A stretch of DNA of 64,000 nt from Zygnema cylindricum (lineage: Eukaryota; Streptophyta; Zygnematophyceae; Zygnematales; Zygnemataceae): NCBI GenBank assembly GCA_037447655.1, contig JBBHKE010000853.1, positions 36,873-100,872 of the forward strand, given 5' to 3'. The notes under the pieces were generated by a model. It was not told where the DNA came from and did not search any database. It was given only the letters and a program-made list of their open reading frames with translations. The position numbers and the translations under genes were made by a program. Of the stretch, positions 52,983-62,031 are shown one piece after another. Numbering within the stretch: the stretch's first letter is position 1; every line of letters begins with the position of its first letter.

Positions 52983-54073
52983 TGAAACTCTGAGACCTCC
53001 ATAAGTCCTCAGAGTGGACAGCTTCCAAGAAGCCTCTAGGATAACCCTGACCCCTTTGTGTTTCAGCAAAAACAACTACCACCCTGGCAGACAATAACTC
53101 TAACCAACTTCACCCCTGTGAAGGCAAGACTCCCTGAGTCGATAGCAAAAAGAATCTCTGAATTTGCTCCCCTGAGCAGTAAGTTATGGAGGGTCAAAGT
53201 TGACCTTTTGTATAGAAGCTCTCTGGGAGAGAGGGTCCTATCTCCTAATTTTTCTAAGTCCTAACTCTCTCACAGACTCTATCTACTGATGTATGGAGCC
53301 AATCAGAATGCAGTTCGGTACACAAAAGTACAGCTGTCGGTGTACTTTCTGTACAAACACTGTACAACATGGCCTAAATGTCGACACGTGGTATGTCCGG
53401 ATTCGCTCTTGTAATCTTCGGAGATGCCGCGATCCAATGTAATTCCGCCATGTGTCATTCGATCTGGCGATATCCACAAACTGCCAAAATCCTCTTCCGC
53501 GATCTCGGCGTTAATTCCGGCCGTCCGATTAAATTCATATTTAATCGTAGCCGTAATAAATACATGTGCGGTATTCTTTTCTATAAAGAAACAAATGCGC
53601 GGTATTGGTTTCTTAAACGTACCCAAATCCATACTTTTACAATTATGGATCTATGTCTCCCGTAAACAGTTATAGTTAAATGAATTTTCCTACTTGATAA
53701 TATTTAATTAAATATCAAACCCTATATTACGTAACACTCGATAAAGACTTAACGGCTAAGGCTACCGGCTACCGGTTCTCTGCCGGCAAGTAGGTACAAG
53801 GATCAAATCCTGAAGCTGGTTCTTTCCTTTTAGTAAATAAACCCCTAACAAATATATAATCCTCGTAAACTTCTGGATAGCCTAGGTAGCCATGGCTGTG
53901 GCTCCCTCTCCAATTTCTCAGTGACTGCGACAAGTTTGAGAGTTAGAGAGAGAAGTTAGAGGTAGACTGTCTTGGTTGCGGCGGCTGCAACCCATGTGAG
54001 TGCTACCTTTACCGAGGACATGAAACTACAAGCACATGGAAGTGCCTATGTTAACCAGCTGGAAGCAATCTAG
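52885..54073 (+). repeat. About 100-bp duplication flanking the antisense LTR
   Basis: TTGGCTGCGGCGGCTACAAC...CAGCTGCAAGCAATC (about 52886-52982) and TTGGTTGCGGCGGCTGCAAC...CAGCTGGAAGCAATC (about 53975-54071) lie on either side of the LTR fragment and are about 85% identical. Far longer than the 5-bp duplication made by an LTR integrase. Confidence 0.8.
52983..53985 (-). repeat. Copia LTR (family C), antisense, 5' truncated
   Basis: On the minus strand it ends GGAGGTCTCAGAGTTTCA with family-C blocks throughout (CTCTCTCCCAGAGAGCTTCT; AGGGGAGCAAATTCAGAGAT). The first 65 or so bases of the LTR are missing: after GGTAGACTG it runs into gag sequence at about 53974-53986. Confidence 0.8.
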
Positions 54074-56298
54074 GCAGCCCAGGCAGCAACTTGCATGGTT
54101 GCCAATCCCTACCCCTGTACCACCCTGCTTAACATCTGGAGACTCATTTACACCGAGAGGAAAAGTCTGCATTTAAAGAATCACAGAATTTCGATATGTG
54201 AAGAACAAGAATCTGCAGACCCTCTTTAATTGACTCTCCAGCCTTTGTCAGAAGACAAAGCTGTCCACTATTGATCTTCAGGCGATGGCCACCAAATATT
54301 TCATCGCCGTCCGTAATTCATTCGGGCCAACATGGCAGACCGCTCTTGATAATTTGATTGCCGGACAGGCAATTTAGGACATTAATCTCTCAGCCAAGGA
54401 AATTTCGTTGGTGGTGATGAAGTTGTACGACCACTTCGTCCACAGCAAGGGAAGGGAGAAAGCCGTGACCAGCAAGTCCCGCGCGAATTTTGCAGGATTA
54501 GCCGGGAGACCTCCTTGAGTGTGGAGGAGAAGTCTGAACTTCAAGCTTTTCGAAAGCACAAAGTGAAGCAAGTGGAAGACAACGGGTCAGAGCCGGCAAT
54601 GAGAGCAGATGAAAGAGTTTTTCTTTACAATTGCCTAAATTGTCAACAAACAGGCCATGGGTGGAAGCACTGCACACGAAAACTTAAACCGCAGCTGGCC
54701 TTGAAGCTAAAGGAATGGGAGAAAGAACGGGCAGAAAGGACCCATAAGCAGCAAGAAAGGTTCAAAGGGGAAGGAGGGGGTGAGAAGACGCCAATAACCA
54801 AGGAAACTTACCGTCCACCCCTGAGGAGAAACCGCCAAAATGTCGCAATCTTAGTTGCGACAAATAAAACTTCCAAAGTTTTGATGACGCCCAAATCTCT
54901 AATGAAATCCGTAGCAAATACACCTCCGAGGGAACAAAATGCAAGGCTTGCAGATTCATTGGGCATAAGGAGACGCGATGTTTCCGAAAGAATTAAGTTT
55001 CCAAAGAAATGATGCAGTTCGCCCTATTTACTGGAGAAGGAGAAACTGCCTTTAACCCTCTCCCACTTCAACTCCTCTATCATTGGGGACGAAGAGTTTT
55101 GCTCACCCCAGAGGAACCGGAGCGTGCACCGATGGCTACAACAAGACTTACGCCGGAAATCATTATCCAGCAGCAGTGTTAGAAACTAGTCGCGATGGCT
55201 GCAGAATTGGCTGCTGTTTGTTTAGGATCTCCTTCCCGACCTGCTCCTCTCACGGCAGTTCAACAACTCCAGAGGTAAAAATAGGAATTGTTACAGAAGC
55301 TCGCGGAGCTTGATGTTCAAAGCACTGCAAGTGCAAATGATGATGACTTATTGGGCTGGGATTTGGAACCCCCAAACACCCACCATGCAAAAACCTTCCT
55401 GACAAGGGCTTGGAATGTTGGGGTGGGAGACAACCGTCGCCAACTCTGCCATTCCACCTCAATGTAAAGACAAGACAGGCAGAAAATGGGCTAGAAGGAC
55501 CACAACCGGAAAGCTACAGGTCCTTTGTCATTTACTCCCAAGGTAGTAATGCTTAACTATGACGTCGACCTCGGAATCAAACCAAATCATCCTCCATCTC
55601 TTTGGCCAAACCCTAAATTGCCTCCCGATTTCGATAACTACCGAAACAAGAAACAACAGAGGGAAAAGGAGTCGCTGGAGAGAGAGAAAAATGACAATCA
55701 ACACTGGTTTGAAAGATACATGGCAGAACGCTCGGAAAATGACACTCCCCAAATTCAGCTGATTGCAGATTTTGGCTCCGAGAATGATGAGAAAGAAGGA
55801 CAGGATCAAGAACCACAAGAACCGGATTCACCCTCATTCCGACAAGAGGCTACCCTTCTTTCCTCCAAACCGGTTGTAATGCTAGTCCGGCACCTCATGC
55901 CATACTCCCTTACCCACGTAAAGACAATGGCATCCTTTCACAACCTGGCCTAAGAGATCCTCATTCAGGCATTGGGAGAAGAGATCCACTCTGGGAAGAA
56001 CCGTGTCAACACGGCCACTCCCCCAACCGCAATCTTTCTTTCTCCCAATCCTAAAACACATATAGTGGATAGGGACTACAAAGCCTTGTCGGTGGCTCTT
56101 ATACTGAACCTGACAGGAAACTTCAAGCTCAACAGGTACGCATGATACCAAGACGTTGTGGTCGACACCAGAGCCCTCCCCAACCTCATTACCACTTGCG
56201 CCTTACGGGAAATGCGTGAAGAACTCCGACCAAAAATTTGCCCTAGTAACATTTGCTTGAGCACGGTAAGCATCGGTAGCCAACCTGTCTATGGTAAC
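53974..56298 (+). pseudogene. Family-B gag C-terminus and protease start
   Basis: Gag continues: MATKYFIAVRNSFGPTW (about 54284), a KEISLVVMKLYDHF stretch, then ORF 54515-55012 with the zinc knuckle CLNCQQTGHGWKHC (C-x2-C-x4-H-x4-C, about 54632-54675). A linker with ORF 55525-55953 (PPSLWPNPKLPPDFDNYR; acidic DFGSENDEKEG) leads to the protease-like VVDTRALPNLITTCALREM near 56155; the usual D-T/S-G is D-T-R here. At least seven in-frame stops occur, all single C-to-T steps from CAA, CAG or CGA or their equivalents. The copy ends at 56298. Confidence 0.75.
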
Positions 56299-56341
56299 TG
56301 TCGAGCGTGCCTGATTAACGTGAGGGAAGGGCCCACAGCCC
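56299..56341 (-). repeat. 43-bp duplicate of the family-S LTR end
   Basis: TGTCGAGCGTGCCTGATTAA... repeats 57205-57247 with two mismatches. The two copies flank the family-B LTR at 56342-57202. Confidence 0.75.
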
Positions 56342-57202
56342 AGGTACTTTAGCAACCTTCGTTGTCCGCAGCTCAAAACCGACCAGCCTCTTCTCGGTTC
56401 CCAACAGCAAAATGTCCAAAATCACCCAAAAAAGAAGATAGTGCCAACTACCCGCCCGGACTGTGATTTCCACAAAAGACAGATCCAAAACCAAGATGGC
56501 AATAGAGTCGAAACAACACAAAGATTCTCCAAAAGAAGGTTTGTTGGAATTTCTGAGGGTTTTCACAGGAGACAGTACTGAAAAGCAACCTGTCTCCTTC
56601 GACCCCAAGTGCCTTATACATCAAAGTTTGTCATTTTGCAAGTCCGAAAGTCAAAGCTACGCTATTAACCAATGAGCGGCAAGCAAGTGTAATGGAACTG
56701 ACACAAGGAAAATTAATCCGTACTACACTTGGGGCAAAAAGTTCTGTTCCAGAGTGCGGCTAGATCCGCGGCCGGAAGTAATTATTTAGTCCCCTATTAT
56801 AAGACAAAATCTTGAAAATGACACTAACTTGTCAAACTTTGACCTAACGTAATTAAGGGACCAAAAGTCAGCTGAGCCGGAGCTCAATTCCTACTGACGG
56901 CCAACAGCATAATCTAGATGCAAATCTGGAAAGTTACGTGGCAATCCACAATGTACCCCCCACGGAGGATGTTGGAAACTGGTTTTAGGTAACAGAATTG
57001 CAATCTTTGAAACGGTAGAACTTGGTCATTCCGCCTCCGTTAGACGCGAAATAAAGTGCGTTCCGCTCAATTTAGGTAATACAAGGATCACGTCCGACTT
57101 GGTGCACTCACTCCTCCGTACTCTGAAGACCGAACAGAGTAAAAAGGGCCCGGAAATCCTTGATGATATAAAGGTATGCCTAAAAAGCACATGAGCTTGA
57201 CA
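56342..57202 (-). repeat. Family-B LTR, antisense
   Basis: On the minus strand it starts TGTCAAGCTCATGTGC (57202) and ends near AAGTACCT (56342), matching 19715-20630 but with a single copy of the 57-bp unit. No attached gag on its strand, so it is a solo LTR. It carries a segment (about 56570-56600 on the + strand) complementary in sense to the family-B leader word AGTACTGAAAAGC. Confidence 0.8.
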
Positions 57203-57204
57203 GC

Positions 57205-57486
57205 TGTCGAGCGTGCCTAATTAACGTGAGGGAGGGGCCCACAGCCCGGAGTCTTCGGCATTGGAGTCCTGCAAATAAACCCCGAATGCGAATGATTCCC
57301 AAAAAGAATGATCATGCCCACTGCTGCCCACATCCCTCCCATAGATATGCATGCAAAATAGGAGAGAGGCATGAGCAGGGAATAGGGAGGAGGGCAAGGG
57401 GCAGGCGAAAGTTATCCCCTCCTCTTTCCTTCCCCCCTTGGCCGGGGGAAGGGATTAGGGTCTCGGCAATCAGGATGATATCCCCA
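57205..57486 (-). repeat. 3' LTR (family S) of the methyltransferase element
   Basis: On the minus strand it starts TGGGGATATCATCCTGATTG directly after a polypurine tract and ends GGCACGCTCGACA. 282 bp, short for a gypsy LTR. A related copy lies at 50098-50340. Confidence 0.7.
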
Positions 57487-57502
57487 ATTTCCCCCCCCTT
57501 TT
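57487..57502 (-). other. Polypurine tract of the methyltransferase element
   Basis: Minus strand GACTAAAAGGGGGGGGAAAT, immediately followed by TGGGGATATC. It fixes the element's orientation and the start of the 3' LTR. Confidence 0.8.
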
Positions 57503-57531
57503 AGTCAACGGTGACTAAGATATGAAAACAA

Positions 57532-58362
57532 TTACCCACTCCATTCGCAGTTCCCACAGAACCATATGCTGGAGGGTATATGGTGTGGCTCCCTAGAGGA
57601 GGGGAGACAGGCTGAATGCCAACACTGACCATACTGATTGCAGACCAATAGGTGGTGCAGCTGGGAAGACTGATTGTAGGCTGAGGAACAGGAGGGAGTA
57701 TCGGCACAGTAAGTGAAGTGGAAAGTTAGTTCGTCTTCCAATCCCCGAAGATGGGAGGGGGCCACATTGATCTGATTCTCTTTAATTCGTCGACCATCTT
57801 TTCCCTCCAATGTAAGAACCCCTTTGTTGGACACCTCGACCACTTTGAATATTACCCTCCCGACACAATTATCCAGCGTGTTATTCTTCTGTTGCATTAG
57901 ATATACAAAGTCTCCCGGCAGAAATCGTCGCTGCCGGGGCACATAATTCCCACTCCAGCGCTGAGAATACCACAATTAATCTCGGTGTTGAGCCGCTTGC
58001 AAATTGCCCATGGCGAGAGGCATCTCTCGGTGAAATACCTTGGCCCTGTCGGCGATCAGTTTTTCGACTGTCCCCTTGTCATCCATCTCCGGTAGGACCA
58101 GCGATTGGGCCGATGCAGCTCCGGGCAAGATGGGATGTCGTCGAAATAGAATGAAATAAAGGCTATAGGAGTGGAGAGAAGCCTGCCTGCTAAATCTGTA
58201 ACCCATAGCAATCTAAGGTACTTTTCTGTCCCACTCCCCCAAATCTTCTTCCACGACATATTTTCGTAGTGACAGCTTCACTGTCTGTACGCACCTTTCG
58301 GCTAAACCGTCGGCTTGAGGGTGGTCACGGTTGGTTAGCCGATGGTCGACCAAGCATTTTTC
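57532..58362 (-). pseudogene. Integrase C-terminal part and PHD-like finger
   Basis: Continues the integrase after a TAG at 58363. RDHPQADGLAERCVQTVKL-type sequence (catalytic Glu region) is read around 58265-58330, with further stops before ORF 57975-57532. The latter holds PGDFVYLMQQKNNTLDN and GRVIFKVVEVSNKGVLTL, an SH3-like integrase C-terminal fold, then VAPSHLRGLEDE. The last 60 codons (57535-57710) form a Cys/His cluster: C-x5-C-x15-C-x2-Y-x4-H-x2-C...WFCGNC, closing with TAA. This matches the C4-H-C3 PHD layout except that the fourth Cys is Tyr. Chromoviruses place a chromodomain here instead. Confidence 0.8.
57547..57708 (-). other. PHD-finger-like zinc module
   Basis: LVCNQYGQCWHSACLP and IWFCGNCEW carry the signature elements of PHD fingers: a hydrophobic pair before the third Cys, W-H-x2-C, and W-F-C-x2-C at the end. 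The distance from the second to the third Cys (15 residues) is within the family range. Position four reads Tyr (TAT) where Cys (TGT) would be expected, one transition away. PHD fingers read the histone H3 tail, usually its Lys4 methylation state. Confidence 0.6.
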
Positions 58363-58983
58363 CTAGAGGTTGGAAAATTCTTCGACAAATTCGGAGCCTT
58401 GGTCGGTCAAAACTTCCGCCGGCGCTCCGAATTGGGCCAGCACCTGTTGCAAAAAGGCATCGACAATTGCCTTGGGCTCCTTCCGGGGCAAAACCACCAA
58501 CTCGATCCACTTGGAAAAATGTTCTATCATAACCAACACAAAGTGGTTCCCCCGCCAGCTGGTCGGAAAGGGTCCCAAAAGATCCAACGACCATCGATAA
58601 AACATCCCTCGGATAGGCAGTGAGTGAAGCTCAATCCCGCCCTTTTTGTCAAAAGGTGCCTTAACGCGATCGCATGAGGAGCAAGTTTGCACAATTCGGT
58701 TGACTTGGGTCTGCAACCCATGCCACCAATTAGAGTCCGTAACCAGGGAAGTGGTCCGCTTTTGCGCGAAGTGTCCACATTGCCAATGGAGATTAGAAAT
58801 CAGAGTTTCTCGGTCAGAGGGGGGAGGAACCACTTTCCTCGTACAGTCTGACCATTTCCGAAGGAGAACGCCTCTGTCCCAATCATATGCAGCCATCCGG
58901 GTCTGTACCTGGGATAAGGGAACTCCAGTCAAGTGGGGAATAGGGGACCCCTGCTGGATAGATTGGAGAGCATCGGGGTCGTT
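58363..58983 (-). pseudogene. Integrase zinc domain and core of the methyltransferase element
   Basis: Same frame as the RNase H ORF, separated from it by a TGA (58984-58986). NLHWQCGHFAQKRT and CSSCDRVKAPF form the HHCC zinc region; WSLDLLGPFPTSWRGNHFVLVMI gives the first Asp; VLTDQGSEFVEEF the second. The core is cut by TAG at 58363 and continues in the following segment. Confidence 0.88.
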
Positions 58984-59844
58984 TCAGATGTCCTTCTGTT
59001 CGACCCCTATTGGCGCCAGCCCCTTCACATCGGCAGAGAAAGTTGACAGTTCCCACCCAGATTGGGGAAGCCAGATGAAAATGGAGGACGCTCGAATGAT
59101 TCCCAAGCTGATCTCAGGGTCCTCATCATGGCGAGCTCCGGTAGAATCCATGGTGGAGGGATCAGGATTCCGGCTAAGTCCGTCGGCATTCCCATGGATC
59201 TCCCCTGCCCTATTAACAATGTCGAAATCATATTCCTGCAGGATAAGAACCCATCTGGCGAGTTTGCCGGTCAAATTACTATTTTCCATGATCCATTTCA
59301 AGGGTTGGTGATCCGTAATCAGTGTGAAATGGACTCCGTACAAATAAGGCCGGAAATGCTGGATGGTCCTAACAGCTGCGAGTAACTCTCCGTGGTAACT
59401 ATTATAATTCCCCTCAGCCTTGTTGTTACTTCGGTTGGCATAGGCCACCACATATTCAGCTCCGGCATCATCGACTTGAGCCAGAACTGCTCCCAATCCA
59501 AACCTGCTCCAACCAGTATAAAGGAGGAAAGGTCTTTGGTGATCAGGCATCCAGAGCACGGGGTGCTGCTTCAGAGCATCCTTCAATAACTGGAAGGAGA
59601 TCTGTTGTTCCTTGGCCGACTGCCACTCTTGGTCCTTCCGCAGTAGCTGGTTAAGGGGCTGGGCGTGACTACTGAACTCTGGGATAAACCGCCGATAGTA
59701 ATTGGCCAAACCCAGAAAAGTGCGAAGGGCCGAGATGTCCTGTGGTGGGGGAAGAGCGTCAAGGGTTGCCACCTTGACCATGTGGGGACCCACAGTCCCG
59801 GGTGTCACCTCATGTCCTAAGTAAATGATTTTTCTGCACCCCAA
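58984..59844 (-). pseudogene. RT connection and RNase H of the methyltransferase element
   Basis: IIYLGHEVTPGTVGPH and ALRTFLGLANYYRRFIPEF are the RT thumb/connection. RNase H motifs follow: the first catalytic position lies in LLYTGWSRFGLGAVL, where TDASxxG is expected, so the first catalytic Asp is replaced; SYHGELLAAVRTI (Glu); LITDHQPLKW (Asp); IHGNADGLSR. Frame differs by a shift from the preceding RT segment at about 59850. Confidence 0.88.
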
Positions 59845-59858
59845 AAAATGTCTTTGCC

Positions 59859-60512
59859 CTAGTGATATTTCAAGCCCGCTGCTCGGAGTGCCCAGAGAAC
59901 GATTTGGATATGCTCTAGGTGTTCATCAAAAGTCTTTGAGAATATAATAACATCATCAATATAGCACCGGGCACACTCGATTCCTCGAAGTGCTTCGTCC
60001 ATGGCCCGTTGGAATTTTGCCGGTGCATTCTTAAGCCCGAAGGGCATGTAAATCCATTCATAAAGTTTGGAACCCGCCCAAAATGCAGTTCTCTCCCGGT
60101 GCTTTAGTTCCATTGCAATCTGGTGGAAACCATTCTTCATGTCCAGAGTGGAATATATAGTGGCGCCTGCAAGAGAGTCGAATATCTCTTCCGGAGTCGG
60201 CATCGGATACCGGTCAGAGATGGTGGCCGTGTTCAGCATGCGATAGTCTCCACACATCCGGAAATCTACAGTTTTCCCGAGCGAGTCCTTTTTGGGAGGG
60301 AGGACTGTCGGGGAAGCGAACCCATGAAGTCCGGTACTTTCCTGAACCAATCCAGCTTCCACCAAGGTCTGGACTTTAGCCGTGATGAATTCCTTTTCCT
60401 TGAAACTGAGAGGATACTGCTTCTGCCAAACAGTAGCCGTCTCGTCGATCAAATCAATTCGGAAGGGTGTTCCTTTGTAGATACCGACGTCTGTTTCTGA
60501 CCATGAGAACAC
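59859..60512 (-). pseudogene. Reverse transcriptase of the methyltransferase element
   Basis: 217 codons directly in frame with the methyltransferase ORF, separated by one TAG (60513-60515). FSWSETDVGIYKGTPFRID is the usual pre-RT segment. RT blocks: FASPTVLPPKK, RMCGDYRMLN, LDMKNGFHQIAM, YMPFGLKNAPAKFQRAMD, and the catalytic CYIDDVIIFS (YIDD at residues 184-187). Ends with TAG after GLKYH and a frameshift in a T/G run. Confidence 0.92.
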
Positions 60513-61874
60513 CTATTTGTTTTCGGCCAACAGCTCCGAGAGTCGCGCCTTCTGCTGAGGGTCCAACTGCTCCCCCAGGGTCCAATCCATTTTCCTCGGC
60601 TCAACGGCAGCCCAAGCTTCCGGCGGTCTACCCCAGAGGTTAATGTCGAATTCCAACCCTACCGGTGGATCTGCCCCTATCTCTCTGGCTAGGACACTGC
60701 TGCTGACAACTTCTGCTAAGCTGTCACCATCGGAGCCGCTGCCCCCCCCCACTAGGAAAACATGCGGCGGTAAAATGTGAAGTCTGGTTTTTCTTCTCTT
60801 TTCTCTCCCCCCCTCAAGCTGCAAAGTTGCCTGCACCGCTAATAACTGAGGAGCTTGATGGTAAATAGCTCGTGATTCCGGGGACGTGAGACTGGAAAAG
60901 GCGATTGCATGCTTGAGTACCCATGTGACCGAATTCAAATCCATACTTTGCCCCATAAGGCTGCACCGCTGAAGGTCTGATATACCTGGTGCTGTCGTTG
61001 TTCTTTTCTGAAATCCTATTGCTTCTTCCCGTTCGGCTATCGTCGGTGTTGTCCAGAGTGCTGCTTTGCTATCGAAAATCATTCCTGCCGCTCCATTTCG
61101 ATAAGCATGACTGTGAGGGAAAGAGACCAATGTCGGGAGGGCTTTCCTTGGGAATCCCGGTCTGTTGCACCGGAAGAAAGGTGGGCGATCGGATCGAGTC
61201 ACAGGTGTGGCTATTCTACCTTCCCCAAGTATATGCTGAACGGAATTTTTCTTGTCGGGGATTTCCTTCTCCAACAATTGTCGGAGGACTGGAATCGTGA
61301 TCATGTTTGTCCAATATGCCCTGACTCGGTGTGCCCGCGATCCCAGCTGTGCAGGGTTGAAAACTAATGGAGCCCCTAAGATCCGGGTTACGTGATTCCA
61401 GGTGTCTGCAACATGTTTTCGTTTATCATCTCCCGGTTGGACATTTTCCAGAACGTACCCCATCGGCGTTTCCTGGAGTTGTTGAAGCCACGAGATTAAC
61501 TCAATCAACCGAAAAAAGGTTCCACTTCTGCGGTCTTGGTGCCCTTTTCCTTCTCCTGCTAGGGAGTATCCATAACAAGGCCAGCGTGCCAATACCAAAT
61601 CCACTCTTCCCAAACAGGCTATGTGGGTCGCCATGATGTTCTCTAAATTGTGGGGAAGACTACGGTAAGCTTTGGAGAAGGCGGATACTAGAAGCTGTTG
61701 AGGATATTGGTGATGAAGTTTGTGGAGGCGATGTTCGCTGACAGCCCTAGCCTCGAGATATACTTCCACGACTGTGAATGACTCCACCGGATTCCCTGTT
61801 TTCAAGACCGCTTCCACATCAAAACTAATTCCTGAAAATAGAGATAAAATACGCAGTCCAGAATCGGGAACTGC
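60513..61874 (-). CDS. DNMT3/DRM-like cytosine-C5 DNA methyltransferase domain
   Basis: Transfers methyl from S-adenosylmethionine to cytosine C5. The open frame has 453 codons after a TAG at 61875-61877. Motif I GLRILSLFSGIS (residues 6-17) binds the cofactor; motif II VVEVYLEARAVSEH; motif IV RWPCYGYS with the catalytic Cys near residue 100; motif VI LENV (about 142-145); motif VIII SRAHRVRAYW (about 179-188); motifs IX-X around EREEAIGF and RCSLMGQSM (about 281-310). The order I-IV-VI-VIII-IX-X and the RxHRxRxxW form resemble DNMT3/DRM rather than DNMT1/CMT. A linker of about 120 residues with LDPQQKARLSELLAENK leads straight into the RT frame, so the domain is part of the retrotransposon polyprotein and not a host gene. 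All core catalytic residues appear intact. Confidence 0.88.
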   Translation of the reverse strand, partial: AVPDSGLRILSLFSGISFDVEAVLKTGNPVESFTVVEVYLEARAVSEHRLHKLHHQYPQQLLVSAFSKAYRSLPHNLENIMATHIACLGRVDLVLARWPCYGYSLAGEGKGHQDRRSGTFFRLIELISWLQQLQETPMGYVLENVQPGDDKRKHVADTWNHVTRILGAPLVFNPAQLGSRAHRVRAYWTNMITIPVLRQLLEKEIPDKKNSVQHILGEGRIATPVTRSDRPPFFRCNRPGFPRKALPTLVSFPHSHAYRNGAAGMIFDSKAALWTTPTIAEREEAIGFQKRTTTAPGISDLQRCSLMGQSMDLNSVTWVLKHAIAFSSLTSPESRAIYHQAPQLLAVQATLQLEGGREKRRKTRLHILPPHVFLVGGGSGSDGDSLAEVVSSSVLAREIGADPPVGLEFDINLWGRPPEAWAAVEPRKMDWTLGEQLDPQQKARLSELLAENK

Positions 61875-61877
61875 CTA

Positions 61878-62031
61878 GGACACAACTTGTCGATTGAGTT
61901 CCTTGTTACTGGTCTTGGGTTTGGAAGCATTACACTGTTAGGTAGCTTCCTTCAACGTCAAGGCTGAAAATGCCTGATCCACTCCCCACCGGAGTTATGC
62001 TACCTGTAATAATCTATTCTTATATTCCTCT
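61878..62031 (-). pseudogene. Upstream linker of the methyltransferase polyprotein
   Basis: The same frame continues upstream with two further stops (TAA near 61940, TAA near 62000). Readable pieces are DQAFSALTLKEAT and KPKTSNKELNRQVVS. No domain is recognised. Sequence ends where the Copia-5 LTR starts. Confidence 0.55.

Larger units (their letters stand above)
50341..56298 (+). mobile_element. Family-B gypsy element: gag-protease part, decayed
   Basis: Leader, long gag and protease start on the + strand. It ends within the protease at 56298, where family-S sequence begins. Interrupted at 52983-53985 by an antisense copia LTR. No reverse transcriptase of this element is visible in the window. 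Confidence 0.7.
57205..62031 (-). mobile_element. Ty3/gypsy element with cytosine methyltransferase and PHD-like finger
   Basis: Minus-strand order: [truncated at 62031 by Copia-5], linker, DNA methyltransferase, reverse transcriptase, RNase H, integrase, PHD-like finger, polypurine tract, family-S LTR. Gag, protease and the 5' LTR lie beyond Copia-5, outside the window or lost. The domain order RT-RNase H-integrase is Ty3/gypsy. It appears inserted antisense into the family-B protease at 56298. Stops at seven places and at least one frameshift show this copy is inactive. Confidence 0.85.

Noticed and set aside
57204-57504. Protease C-terminus continuing on the + strand
   Set aside because: An open + frame exists through the TGTCGAGC segment, but its residues do not look like a protease, while the minus-strand polypurine tract and TG...CA ends support an LTR.
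60513-61874. A host or bacterial methyltransferase gene, or contamination
   Set aside because: The frame is continuous with the retrotransposon RT apart from one stop, has no promoter or intron of its own, and is decayed together with the element.
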